A stretch of 64,000 bases of DNA. It comes from Seriola aureovittata. Its lineage: Eukaryota; Chordata; Actinopteri; Carangiformes; Carangidae. The DNA lies in assembly GCF_021018895.1 (NCBI RefSeq), contig NC_079376.1, forward strand, positions 15,687,001 through 15,751,000, read 5' to 3'. The translations under genes were made by a program, and so were the position numbers. The notes under the pieces were generated by a model, which saw only the letters and a program-made list of their open reading frames with translations, searched no databases and was not told where the DNA came from. Below are positions 1-16,789 of the stretch, in pieces (position 1 is the first letter of the stretch; each line of letters opens with the position of its first letter).

Positions 1-1220
1 GTATAATAAAGTTTTAAAATGGAAAGATGATTCCCTTTCGTTCATGAAGACCCCTTGAAGTGATTAAGTTTGCAGCCAAAGCAGCTCACTTTGGTGATGC
101 AACAGTTTTCAGAGACTGTTCAACTTTTAATTAGGGCCATAACTTCATGCCTCTGCCATTCCACAAAGTGCAGCACCTCTCCGGCTGTGGACATGTAAGG
201 AGCTCCGACGTGAGAGTACTTTCCCGGCTACGAGGGCATGTTTTCCATTTAATGAGCATTGGAAGCAGGGTCCCCTACACAAAACATTGCGTAAAAATAA
301 TATTGCTCATTGTCATCGCCGTTAATGAGAGTTGACATAATTACTAGGACCATTTCTTTTCTAATTAGCACACTTCAGCGTTGTCGGAGCTAGCGGCCAG
401 GCAAAAAGAGAATCAGACAGGCATGCCGAATGGGAAACAAAAAGAAGTCCATCCGCCATAATTAGGTAAGACAATGCCTCGGACTGTTCTCGGCTGGAGA
501 TGTCGCTGAGGCTCTGGTCGCTCACTCCCAACAAGTTACACTTCTCCGCGGGCTGCTAATAAGCCCCTAAACGTCTTTTCCGATTCACACGGACAGAGGC
601 CGCCACGGACCCTGGTTTACCCCTCCGAAAAAATATGGATTATTTACACAGTTCTCCGGCTTTCAGAAGCAGCGACCACCCCCGTGTGTGCTGCTGGAGT
701 ATATCCTGGGACAGGGAGGGAGGAATCTGGGGAGCCTTGAACGCAGCATGGCTTTCATGGGCAGGAAACACAGGGGGTGTTTTGACAGTGTGTAGTCCAA
801 ATGAAAAGAAAGTTCAGCCAATCAAAAGAGGGCTACATACAACAATATAGGTGATAGAAGGGTTCATTATTTTCTAATAACATTAAATTTCCATAGGTCA
901 AGGTTAAAAATTGCGATCACTTAAAATAGGCTTACTAAAATTCCCATACACTTCCTAACCAGGAACCCGCTGTAAAATACTGAGAAGTTTAAGTTGACGC
1001 TCACTTTGTCACCGTTCTTCTGCGTGAACAAGCAGAGTATGTGGACAGTTATGGATTGCTATTCAAAAACAAAAAAAACTTTAATAATAACTTATTAACA
1101 TCTATAACTGCAGATTTAATGATTTGATTGCTTGATATAAAATTACATAAAAAAATTAAAATAAGAAATTAGTAAAGTAACCGTAGCTGTCAAATAAATC
1201 TGCAATGTCCCTTTGGAATG
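1..1220. other. Upstream flank of vsx2, non-coding, TAAT-rich
   Basis: I see no credible gene here; the short open frames have no recognisable product and no splice context. The part from about 290 to 590 is of higher complexity than its surroundings and holds several homeodomain core sites (GTTAATGAG, ATAATTACT, CTAATTAGC, ATAATTAGG). That would fit a conserved non-coding element of a developmental gene, but conservation cannot be tested from one sequence. The part from 850 to 1220 is plain AT-rich DNA. Confidence 0.4.
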
Positions 1221-1224
1221 TGGT

Positions 1225-1340
1225 CAAGTATAAAGTAGTAGGCTACAAAGCATGACATAGAAATGGCCTCGAGTAAAGTAAAAGTATCTCAAAAGTGTAG
1301 CCTACTTAAGTACAATACTTGCATGTGGGCTACTTATTCC
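1225..1340 (-). repeat. Fragment of a common teleost interspersed repeat (AAGTA-rich family)
   Basis: The stretch contains the AAGTA-rich phrases typical of a repeat I recognise from many teleost genomes (GTAAAGTAAAAGTATCTC, then TACTTAAGTACAATACTTG). The complementary part of the same family is seen at about 16680-16785. The strand is arbitrary. Family assignment is from memory. Confidence 0.45.
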
Positions 1341-1779
1341 TTTGATTCCTAATTAAAAGTGGGAAATTTGCTGTACAGGCCCATTAGCAGCAAATTCCTG
1401 ATAAAACGTTAATTTTCAGTTTTTGTGAGCATTAACTACTGGAGGTGACCTTGCTGTCATCGGGACCGGTTGCATGTGGGACACTTGTTGATGCTGACTG
1501 ATGAACATTGATCAGTCTGCTGAGCGTTGACGTGGTAAGCGACCTGACATCCCCAATATGGTGTACGCACTGGTGGCTGCCTGTCGCCCGCTGCCACCCT
1601 CCAGCCAAACAGCCTCTTAAAGAAACGGGTCAGGCCCCGCAGAGCTGCTCCTCCATATGGAGAGAGAGAGAGGGAGAAAAAAAAACACAGCTCATCCATC
1701 CATCCATCTAACCATCCAGTGCGTTGCATTGACCTCACATAGCCTCTGTGCCCCGACAAACGTCAATCCGATGTGCCCT

Positions 1780-1880
1780 GAGTCCTTAAATTAGCTGTCA
1801 ATTAGTACAAATTAATCAACTCCTCGCCTAATTAAGCAATGCCGACGGGCAGCTTCCAAACATGCCATTGTGGAGGAGCC
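1780..1880. promoter_or_regulatory. Candidate homeodomain-site cluster upstream of vsx2
   Basis: Four ATTA/TAAT cores lie within about 45 bases (AAATTAGC, CAATTAGT, AATTAATC, CTAATTAAG), followed by a mixed-complexity stretch that looks unlike the surrounding AT-rich DNA. VSX2 and other paired-like retinal factors bind TAATTA-type sites, so the cluster is a reasonable candidate for auto- or cross-regulation of vsx2, 3.4 kb downstream. This is inference from motif density only. Confidence 0.35.
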
Positions 1881-2584
1881 ATGAGAAAGCTGCGGGGCTT
1901 GCAAACTCTTTCTGTAATAGGGGGAGGGGGGCGGGGGTGAACGGGCGGGATTTACATGGCATCACATCACGCCCTGCAAGTGCTTTGGGAAAGCAGAGGC
2001 TCTGGCTGTGCTTTAGTTTTTCCCCTGACTCGGCTCTACATGTGTGCTGTCATCAAGTTGCCTGCACCCCCTTTTTCAACAGAGGATCCAGCTTGATTCA
2101 GCACAGACTGACCAGACCGGCAGAATAGGTTTATTGTAGAGGTTGCAAAATAGCTGGTTAGCCTGAACGCAGATGAGTAGCCGAGTTTTGCACCACTTTT
2201 TCAAAAAAAAAGGAAGAAAGGAAGAGACAGTGAACGCACCACTCCTAGATGAATAGAAGTTCATATCTGGGATGAAAGTGATGAGTTGAGAAATTGTCTA
2301 TGTGTTGGAGATCAGTTAATGCATTCAGCTCTGCTTCCAGTTCTGCTGTGACCTTCCTGCAAATAAACAAGTTGTCTGCTTATTCATTATCACAAATGCA
2401 TTCCAAGCTTTAGCAGTCGCATCAGCAGGATATGATATTTATTATAGTGGGCGGTTTTTGCTTTCAGCTGTTTATCAGCGTTTGACCTGCTGCCGACAGG
2501 CACTCCTGTTTGAAGGTTACACACTGGATAAGTTGATCACTGCTCATTCATATCTGTGCTGTTAACATAGTTTTTTGCATTAAG

Positions 2585-2702
2585 CCTAAAAAAATGCCAA
2601 GAGGGGCAGGAACAGGAAGAGAGAAGGAAGGAAGGAGGAGAGGGTGTAGGGGTTGGAGGGGGGGTAGGGGTGGGTGGTGGTTTTTGGAGGGGGGGGGGGG
2701 CA
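2585..2702 (+). other. Purine-rich, G-run-rich tract (G-quadruplex candidate)
   Basis: A one-sided A/G tract passes from GAAGG repeats into repeated runs of four or more G separated by 1-5 bases, ending in a run of twelve or more G at about 2688-2700. The opposite strand is open but proline-rich only because of this composition, so it is not a gene. Confidence 0.7.
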
Positions 2703-3044
2703 GATAAACAAAAAAATTCCAACAGCTGTTTGCTTTTTAATCTGCAGCCGTCAGATCCTGCATGTCTTTGATGGGCAACCCAATCTACACGAATGACTGA
2801 ACTAAATCTTCCCTTAATCTAGAGCCTTATTAGGCAGCCTCTCTTCTGCATGTAAATCAGCATGCAGCCATTCTCGTATAGGGAATGTATTATTAAAAGC
2901 CATACAGAGAGGAGAAAGTGTGGCACTATTAACAAACAAAAAAAACCCAGCCTGTATGGATTGCATCAGGAGTGATGATAGAGTGAGAGTGGGCAGTGAC
3001 TCGCCTGTAATTGACGGGTCATCCTGACTCACACCCTTCCATGT

Positions 3045-3290
3045 TAATAAATGACTGGATCCCAACAGGCTGATGTGTCATTAGCATATCCTAATAACAT
3101 TGATTTCTTCATTAATAGAATTTCCACTAAATAGGCCCTAATTAGTTTCAACTGGCCAACCACTAATTGCAGCTGCAATATTTTTCTTCTCCTTAATCAG
3201 CAGCTCATTTCACACTGTTTGATATAAAATATGACTCTGCAGGCCGATCCATCGAGGCTCTGCATCTCTGTTTGCATAAAGTCTCAGTTG
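3045..3290. promoter_or_regulatory. Candidate conserved non-coding element upstream of vsx2
   Basis: The stretch is rich in homeodomain-type and octamer-like words (TTAGCATAT, CTAATAACATTGAT, CCTAATTAG, CCACTAATTGCAGCTGC, CTTAATCAGCAGC). Two of them abut a CAGCTG E-box. Composition and motif density resemble retinal enhancers, but there is no direct evidence of activity. Confidence 0.3.
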
Positions 3291-3853
3291 TCTCATGTTG
3301 TGCGTCATGTCCTTTCGAGTTTCAGTTCCCCAGCATTTCTCTTTTTGCTCTGTAACTGACCTGATATATTTGTTTATTCATTGTTGTAGTTTCCTTCATT
3401 TCCTAGTTGCATTATCACTGTGTTATCACTTTGATGATGTCTGTGCATGGAGCCCATGCAAAGTAAATCTACTGGAAGTCACCTGCAACTGTGCACAAAA
3501 TGGGCCAATTCTAATTATGATTCCCAAACAAAATTCATGCCAGTGTAGTAGACACTAAAATTATAACATGAGCAATGAGGAAGGCAACATATTTATATCA
3601 TTTTATGAGTTTTCACTTTCAGGACAAATATGTAGAATTAGCTTTATGATGGTGAGATGATTATCTTCTTCTCTTTTTTTTAAACCCACAGCACTATCAT
3701 CATCTGACACCAAAAATAATGGATGGCCTTAGTCTGCATCTTTATTCTTAAACTATTAACAAATAGTTAGAGAATTATTAAAATAATCACAACCCTAAAT
3801 TAAAAATATGTTTATCTGTTTTTTCTTCAATTAAGCCACAAAAAAGAACCAGT

Positions 3854-3856
<3 letters not shown>

Positions 3857-3914
<58 letters not shown>
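3857..3914. repeat. (AC)29 microsatellite
   Basis: Uninterrupted AC dinucleotide repeat. The sequence to either side (3290-3856 and 3915-4330) is AT-rich non-coding DNA without a recognisable feature. Confidence 0.97.
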
Positions 3915-3919
<5 letters not shown>

Positions 3920-4337
3920 GCTTTAGGCTATAGGTTTACATCCAAAAAGCAGATGCCAACTTAAAATACAAATGCAAAAAAAATGCCACAAACTATTTTC
4001 AAAATATTATTAGCCTAAATGTTTCATCAACATCATGATATCTGTTTTCTTCCCTAATTTAACTAATGTTAATGTATTAGGCCTATATGACTATCAAATA
4101 CCAGTCATAATTAGCCATGCAGCATATTGTTTAGATGACTTACATTTGAATTGTTTTTATTAATATTATTATTTTCATTATTATTAGGCATTAATAGTAT
4201 AGTAAAAATGTTAATAAAAAGTCAGTTGACCATTTATTAGAGTTCCTCTTTGGCCCATTTTATGTTTCAATTTCCCCTTTCCTCCAAGGAGATGTGTCTG
4301 TATTTAATCTGCTGTGTAGCCTGGTGTGTATACTGCG

Positions 4338-4361
4338 CTGCTGCTGCTGCTGCTGCTGCTG
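4338..4361. repeat. (CTG)8 microsatellite
   Basis: Eight perfect CTG triplets about 0.9 kb upstream of the vsx2 start codon. A second CTG tract of similar length lies in intron 3 of vsx2 (8078-8099). Confidence 0.95.
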
Positions 4362-4520
4362 TGGGATTAGCGGCGCTCAGGACCGCGCAGTAGAGTGGGT
4401 CCATATCGTCCAGCTGTTGTTTTTTGGGAGGGCCTTTGATTTGCGTGTGATGAGTTTCCTATAGCATCTGGAGATCAATTATCCATTCGTGTGAGCCAGT
4501 GGTTGGGCAGAGAGATCATA

Positions 4521-4533
4521 GCTGTGTGTGTGT

Positions 4534-4584
<51 letters not shown>

Positions 4585-4626
4585 TCTCTCTCTCTCTCAC
4601 TCACTCTCTCTCTCTCTCTCCCTCTC
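4521..4626. repeat. GT / CT compound microsatellite
   Basis: A short GT run passes into a long, slightly interrupted CT repeat on + (GA on -). It lies 0.65 kb upstream of the vsx2 start, in the promoter-proximal region. Confidence 0.95.
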
Positions 4627-5114
4627 TGTGAACCATTCAGCGAGAGGTAATACATACTGATTTATTCTAGGAGATTGAGGTAATTTTCTAAACCTGCAAC
4701 ATTTCAAAGGTAAGTAAGAGGTGTGAAATAGACGATTTAATTAGGCCTGACTTCTTAACGAAAATTATATGAGCAGTGTATCTGCAGTGAGTTATAATGG
4801 TTCGAGCATAAGGTATTTGTTTCTTCTATAGATCTAAAACTATACTTTTAATTTTTCTAATCTCTGTGTTATTTAATGTCTATAAAATGTGTAGGATTCC
4901 AGCTTTCCAGCTATTTTTTTTTTGCACTGTATAGTTTTTACTTTCAGCATTTCACCTTTCTTCCTGCAGCCTTGAAGACAGTCATTTCGTTCCTCCCTTT
5001 CTTTCTGTTGCCCAAATCGCTTCCTCGTTTATCCATACTGTCCTCAGGAAAATGCAGATATGTATCCGAGAGGGCGTATAATGCATCCATGATCCACAGG
5101 AATCCTGAATCCTT

Positions 5115-5282
5115 GCAGCTGATTGGCTGCTGGGTCCTGCCTCTTGTTGGGATGGACCTGTTGGATAAAAGGACCATTTTCTAAAGGACTCTTGTGTGTT
5201 AGACACAGGATCATGCACTGGGGACCATCCTGTGAGACACTAAAATAAGAAATAGGCCTTTTCAAGTAGCATCGAAGACACC
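5115..5282 (+). promoter_or_regulatory. vsx2: Putative vsx2 core promoter and 5' UTR
   Basis: An inverted CCAAT box (ATTGG, 5122-5126) lies about 40 bases upstream of a TATA-like GATAAAAGG (5164-5172). That would place transcription start near 5195-5205 and give a short 5' UTR of about 80 bases. Within that UTR is a small upstream frame (ATG 5213, stop 5246-5248; peptide MHWGPSCETLK) with A at -3. The main ATG at 5283 also has A at -3 (CACCATGA). A more distal start site is possible; transcript ends are needed to decide. Confidence 0.45.
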
Positions 5283-10502
<5,220 letters not shown>

Positions 10503-11185
10503 AGACTGAGGACTTTTATTCTCCTGGGTGAATGCAGTGGCCTGGCTGCTTTCAGCATGTGTCCGGACTTACCCGACATAAACACACTGTCCTGCAGGTA
10601 TTCATCCTTCATCGACTTCTCTAAACTGGCCTGCATCTGGACGTCTCTGAGAGGAAAACTCATCTGCTGCACAGAAGCTGCAAATGCACTTTTTCTGATT
10701 TACTTCCAAACTTACAGTTTACTTACAGTTGTTGTTTCTTATGCATAGTAGAGTGGGAGTTAAGTGTTAATAACGGTGTATATATAGAGCCAGATGAGTC
10801 AAATTTTATCCAGTATAACATTTATAATATTTCAATTAGGACTACCAATGACCAATGAGCAGTCAGTGTCTGAAGGTCTACATTTCATCCTTGACATTCA
10901 TTTTAATGTTGCTTGTACAGTTAGTAAATGGTGACATTTGAAATAAGAACCATCCCACCGACAGTACTCTTTTAAGAGAAAGAAAGTAAATGTTGTCCTA
11001 TATCGCGTTGTATATAATTGATATATTAATCTCTCTCACTAAGGCACAATTTTAAATATGTTTTCTTGTAGTATTAAAGAAAATGTTTGTGTTTTCATTT
11101 CAAAATGTGTATAACTCAAAATACAAAGCATAAAAATAGAAATAGCCTTTTATTAAATGTGGCTTTTTGGTGTCTATTTATTCTA
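10503..11185 (+). other. vsx2: vsx2 3' UTR and putative poly(A) site
   Basis: There is no further coding exon after the TAG. ATTAAA at 11152-11157 is followed by a GT-rich stretch (TGTGGCTTTTTGGTGTC), a good poly(A) signal pair. A weaker alternative ATTAAA is at 11073-11078. The 3' UTR would be about 0.65-0.7 kb. Confidence 0.5.
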
Positions 11186-11199
11186 CTTTCCTTTCAAAC

Positions 11200-11900
11200 C
11201 TGCAACAAATGATTTGATTGTCAGAGCATTATTGTGACTCTTAACTGGCATGAAGTTGCCCCCCGTTGTTGGAGTAGCTACTTGTTGTCACTTGATGCTC
11301 TGCTGGCCGGGCTCATTAGGAGACAGTCCCCGGCTGCATGCTTGGGTTAGTCCCTATAATCCGTCGCAGTTGAGAGCCTTCAATTTCAGATTAAACTAGG
11401 GGACCGGTGCTTTTGGGATGGGAGAAAGAGTGACAGCCACCCAACCCCCTCCCCACATCCTGCTGGATGACCTCAGCCTGATTTCAAATCAGTTTAATAG
11501 ATGCTATTACCAGGCAACACTCAAGCTGTTTCATCCTCTTATCTAAATACTTAGCCAAAGTCTAACAGCTTTATTTGCTGGCAATCTTCTTTCTCCCCAG
11601 GCTGTTCATAAAACTTTGTATCAGGCCACTTGAACAACACATTAGTGTTCACATTAGCCGTAATCCATATAAGATTTCACACTTCATCCTCAGTTAGCTA
11701 TTAGGACGTCCTAATGAGTTGAACAACTGAGATCTTTTCCAATTAAACAGGCAGCAATGTCAAGGGGGCAAGGGACAGTGATTATCAGTATACTGCTGCA
11801 TGTCTCCACACTGAGTGGCTCAGATTGGAACCATAATGTCACCAAATGGAGAACAGGTTGCTAATTACATTGTTGACAGAGATAAGCATACACACAATAA
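11200..11900. promoter_or_regulatory. Candidate 3' enhancer of vsx2
   Basis: About 700 bases of balanced, non-repetitive sequence directly downstream of the gene. It contains homeodomain and bHLH words (TTTAATAGATGCTATTA, CAATTAAACAGG, GCTAATTACATTG) and a perfect palindrome-like TTAGGACGTCCTAA. Its texture differs from the AT-rich DNA around it, as conserved elements often do. No direct evidence of activity. Confidence 0.3.
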
Positions 11901-12389
11901 TTAATGGTGTTAGGAAATGCACTGGAGTGTTTCAGGGCAATAAATGATGATCTGAACCAGGGAATAACCCTGATTTGTGTATTTTGAGGTGTAAATCTAA
12001 GAAAATACTTGACCACTTAAATAAGAGAGGTGTACTTTGAAAGATAACTTTGTGAGGGGGAGAGCTAAAGGGCTAAAGCGCTCAACAAACCATTAATCTT
12101 CATCTGTTAAAACAAATACACTTTTGTGGTTCTATGTTGAGGTCAGAACATAAAATCAGCTACAGAACAGTTTCCAGAGCAGACATGATATATTGTTTCA
12201 GGTAGACTTCAGTTGAAAAAGTGTCACCACATTGGGCCGTAATCGAACCTGGCATCACTCTTGGTTGAAGGCTAATCTCATTGTTCTTCTTGTCCACCAT
12301 TCTGCAGCTTAACTGCTGAGGCAATGTTCACTTTCACCAAATGAGAGAGGTATCTCTAAATGATCCCCAGCTTAAAGCCATGCTAGCAC

Positions 12390-12985
12390 TATGGCTTCAA
12401 GGATGGCAATGTTGAGCGCTCTACCACTTTGGTCAAGACTGAAATATCTCAGCAACTATTGTATGGATTCCCATGATATTTGATAGTAACATTCATGCTT
12501 CTCAGAGGATGCCGCTAACTAAGCTAGCTGACTTTGACACTCCTCTGGCTTTATCTCTAGCACCGACATGAAAGTAAACATTTTTAGTGAAATTACTTGA
12601 CATCTGTCGAATGGTTTGCCAAGAAATTTGATGCACACATTCATGTTCCACTCAGGATGGATTGTAATCATTTTGGTGATTCCTTTAGTTTTCATCTTGC
12701 AACATCAACAGGTCCACTCTTTTTAATTTGTCCAATACTTTGGTTTATGACCAAATAGCTGCAAAAACTAATGACATTCCCATTAGTCTCAGCTGTACTT
12801 TGCGTTTAGTGCTAATTAGCGAATATTAGCATGCTAATGCACCAAAGTAAGATGATAAACAAATAAAGATTATACCTGCATGTCACCATTAGCGTTGTGA
12901 GCAGGTTAACACACTGATGATAGCATTTAGCTTAAAGCACAGCTGTGTCGAGCAGCTAGCAGGGCTGTAGACTCAGTTATACCTA
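12390..12985 (+). repeat. Teleost interspersed repeat (GTTAGCATGCTAA family), + copy
   Basis: Phrases such as AACTATTGTATGGATTCCC, ATTCATGTTCCACTCAGGAT, TTGTCCAATACTTTGG and TAGCATGCTAATGC belong to a repeat seen throughout bony fish genomes. Another copy in the opposite orientation is at about 53150-53860. No open frame is preserved. I do not know its class with certainty. Confidence 0.7.
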
Positions 12986-12989
12986 GACC

Positions 12990-14160
12990 TTTAAGACCAA
13001 CCTGCCCTAACTTGACTTTTTTTTGGCCTTCAACAACGCTATGACTTCATTAAAACTTAAAACCGATAACTTGTAAAGAATGATTTGCCCTTCAGCCATT
13101 TCCAAAAGTATCTTTAAATCCACACAAGTTAGAACATTTTGGTCTAGTTTTAAATTTCAGGAGAGTTACGAGCACGCTTTAATGCTGGAAACAAACATCA
13201 CATGAAATGTAATTTTCCTCATCCCCCTTAGAGACGAAGTTCCCCATAGAGCCCAATAACCATTTGAGGCTGAGTGAGTAAAATGATTTGCAACAGACCG
13301 AGCCCTCACCTCCACAGACCCTCAGTCCAGTACAGTTATTGAGGCCAAGACATATACAGAGTGAGGATTATTCCGCTAAAGTGCAAAGCTATTTAATCCT
13401 CTGAGAGTGGAATAGAAGGTTGTGATAGATCAGATTTGCTGAAGATCAAGCTGTTTACATTAGATATGAGGAGGTAATTCACAGTATCCCTTATGATGGA
13501 CAGTCTGCTTGTTGAAGACCATCATAAGATCATCTCAATCCATGCAAAGTGAGATCAGAGGGAGGTTTATGGAAAGATTTCCACTAATGTAATATTAACA
13601 TTCAATTTCTTTTTGATGGGGTTACCAGCAATATGATTTCATTTCATTGGTGAGATAAAGCGCCTGCAGATCATTTTGGGAAGGCTCTTGGGTCTGGTTG
13701 CATGCTAGGTTGAGATGAAACACAAGATGTAGTCAGAGTGAAGAGTATTGAAATGTGGTGTTGTTCTGCCCTCTGCTGCACAGAGTCATTAGTACAACTA
13801 AAGTCAGCAGCCTGTTATTCAAGCTGAATGCCTCAAAATATTCTATCAAATATGAAGAGCATAATGGTAGACTATCAGTTATATTTACTGTTTACAGATC
13901 TATTTTTAGAAATTAGTGCATAAATACAATGAATATAATATGTTCAAATACCAATGTACACCCATGAGTGAATGAACTGAACCCAAATTCTTTAATTCAG
14001 AAACTATTGAAACAAAACCACCACAAGAGAAGAACTGAACTGAATATATAATATGATATGTGGATATTAAATATCCATTCCTCTCAGTTAAAAGTAATCT
14101 GTTGTTTGCACACAAATGCGTAGATACATTATATAAAGATATTCATTTTGTTCCATAAGC
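12990..14160. other. Intergenic DNA, no feature seen
   Basis: Ordinary AT-rich sequence. The small open frames lack recognisable products or splice context. Confidence 0.5.
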
Positions 14161-14181
14161 ATGTCAGTTATTATGTACTAT

Positions 14182-14234
<53 letters not shown>
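14182..14234. repeat. (GT)n microsatellite
   Basis: Uninterrupted GT repeat of about 26 units, about 95 bases upstream of a LINE fragment. Confidence 0.96.
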
Positions 14235-14238
<4 letters not shown>

Positions 14239-14328
14239 ATGAAATGTTGTATTTGCATACAGTGCAAAAACAAAGCTAAAGCATGTTTATACACACTAAC
14301 ATTCATAATGTGTCCATTTACATACATA

Positions 14329-14731
14329 AGCACAGCATTTGACACGGTCAATCATAGTATCCTCCTACATCGAGTATAAACATGGGTATAGGCAACAAGG
14401 CCTCGGCTCATAGGGTAGGTATTCTCTTATCAGATTACACTGCCACTTTACCACCTTTTGCCAATGACACTACATTATATATTCCTCCACAGGTCCTAGC
14501 AGCCTTTAACTCTTACTTTTTGCCTGTCAGATATTAAATCCTGGATGTCCCAAAATTCTCACAAAATGAATGATGATGAAACTGAGTTAATTCTGTTTGT
14601 TTATTGTCTTCACTTCTTATATCCTCAGGCTCTTTGGCCTTCTCTTTTATCTGGGTTTATTTTTCTGTGAAGCACTTTGTAACTTTGTTAAGAAAAGTGT
14701 TATATAAATAAATGTATGTCATTATTATTAT
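14329..14731 (+). mobile_element. Truncated, internally deleted L2-like LINE
   Basis: The + strand encodes STAFDTVNHSILLHRV, the reverse transcriptase motif of L2/CR1-type LINEs (the AFDTVNH block). Further on, in another frame, it encodes DIKSWMSQN and KMNDDETELILF, matching the later RT block normally written LNEDKTEVLLF. It ends with the characteristic 3' tail: GAAGCACTTTGTAACTTTG, then TATATAAATAAA and an ATT repeat. The segments are in different frames and the middle is missing, so this is a dead copy. Confidence 0.85.
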
Positions 14732-14734
14732 ATC

Positions 14735-16497
14735 ATATTCCAATACATTACAATGCAATACATAGTATACATTTATGTATATAGACATATTTACCTACAT
14801 GTGTGATTGCTTAATGCATCATTCTTTTTCAGTCTTTTAAAAGTATATGGGATTTTTCTTCATTTCTTTTAATGCTGTTGATATAGAAATGTATTCTTTC
14901 ACAAAAATGTAATATGTGTAACATTAAGAACTCTCTTTGAGTGCCCCGTCTCATCACTGGAACCACAGTGCATTATTTTAGCCACATGGTGGCAGCCTTG
15001 AACTTCATTCCAAATCAGATCTCTTATCATCCTGATGTACATGTGAATTAAATTACAAGTTCACAATCACATATTGGACAGTCAATATACACTGTCAATA
15101 TACATATACAATGTACATCTTGACACTGATTCATATCTGTCAGGTGGAAAAAAAAGGGGGGGGGGGTCTTATATTTCAAGCTTGTGCGCAGACATGATAT
15201 GATATCTTGATCAGTATTTGTCTTCTCTTGTCACTCTCCTGGTGCTCTCAGCAATGAGGCTGTCTGCTGCAGGTTAATGGAGACGGGATTGATACTGCGG
15301 CTAAATGATCTGTCCTGGCTGGGGGCTGATTTCATCTCCAGGGTTCATCCTTCCAGAGCCATTCTGGGTTGATCACACACATCCGACCAGCTCTCTTTGA
15401 CACTTCACTGGATAAGAATCATCTCAGTGCATCAGTATTCTGAGTTTGTGTGGTAAATTATTGCTCTATTTGTGTAATAATAATGCTAATTTAGCCCCAC
15501 AAGCCTTTTGATTAGGCTGCTGATTGAAGTCTGCTGTTGATGTCTGTGGCTTATTGAATGCTACTTTATTCTTTCATTATGATAGATTAAAGTCTGACTA
15601 CAGCAGATGAAGGAACAAGGAAAGTGAGTATGAAAATTAAAATGCTTCTCATTTCCCCACCTGCTGACCTGTTGGCATTTTCTTTTGCATAATAACAGTG
15701 GCACACACCATTATTTGTGTTAATATTAGCTTTTAATGAAAAAAAAGCATTTTCTGATTAAAGTAGCATGATGGGAACTCTGTGTCCGTGGATAACCTTT
15801 TCTTTCGGCCCTATGGACCTAGACTCCTCTCTGTCACTTGCGGCCTAGCCTAGTAAAGGATATCAGTTATCTCTTGAAGTTGGACTTGACTGTATGTCCC
15901 AGAAAGATTTGTGTGGCACAGCACCAGCAGCCGTCTACTGCAGCCGCCCTACAGCCTTCGGTGCTCGGTATTTTCAGCAGGCCATCTGTGGGCAGTTTCA
16001 GATGCCAACTCCAGTCATCTGGGCAGACATAAATTGTGTTAGTCTCTGTTTACTTTAATATCATCTTACCAGCCTTTTTATTACTTCCTGCTTCATATGT
16101 CTTGTCTCAGAAAATGACATCTCCCGTCCCTGTGAAGTGTCAGGTACTCAGGTTGCAATTAAAAACCAAAGCATTATAGCTGCGTTAGATGCTTCTGCTG
16201 GCACAAGGCGGCCCTTTTGAGGAATGCTCACAGCAAAGAAGAGCAAAGCGTCCAATCTGTACTTATCAAGAGAAGAGAAACATGAACAGATAGACAGTGC
16301 TCCCTTGTTGCTCAAGAGTGATAAGTGAAGCCAGAGAAGATGAGGCTGTGAGGTTCTTATCAGTCCATAGTGTGTCCTGGCAAATGCCGGCACCACAGAG
16401 AGAGCCATGTTGCCGTGCGACAAAGGTGTGAGGGCAGATAAGCATGTATGTGTGAAATGCTTCAAAGATGAGCTTAACTCTGATGTGAAAGTGGGCA

Positions 16498-16536
<39 letters not shown>

Positions 16537-16670
16537 CAAAAGAGAAATGGGTTTACAGAAATGGATGCTGACATCTGTTGTGCAAAGAGTTGCTGTGGGG
16601 ATGTCCTCATTCCCTGATGCACAATGAAAAGTGCTATAGAAAACCTGTTGGGAATACAGATTTGTCCTGC
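14735..16670. other. Intergenic DNA between vsx2 and syndig1l, no gene seen
   Basis: No exon with family similarity is seen. A run of G follows an A run at about 15150-15167, and an (AG)n microsatellite lies at 16503-16534. Confidence 0.5.
16503..16534. repeat. (AG)16 microsatellite
   Basis: Perfect AG dinucleotide tract. Confidence 0.96.
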
Positions 16671-16679
16671 TAAAGCTAA

Positions 16680-16785
16680 GCAGTGACGGAAGAAGTACTC
16701 AGATCATTTACTCATGTAAAGGGGCTATACAGCCATGTCAAAATACTCCATTACAAGTCCTGTATTCAAAATCCTACTTAAAACC
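16680..16785 (+). repeat. Teleost interspersed repeat fragment (GAAGAAGTACTCAGAT family)
   Basis: Begins GTGACGGAAGAAGTACTCAG and continues with AAAATACTCCATTACAAGTC and CCTACTTAAAACC, phrases of a very common teleost repeat. The fragment at 1225-1340 appears to be the other end of the same family. Confidence 0.6.
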
Positions 16786-16789
16786 TCCC

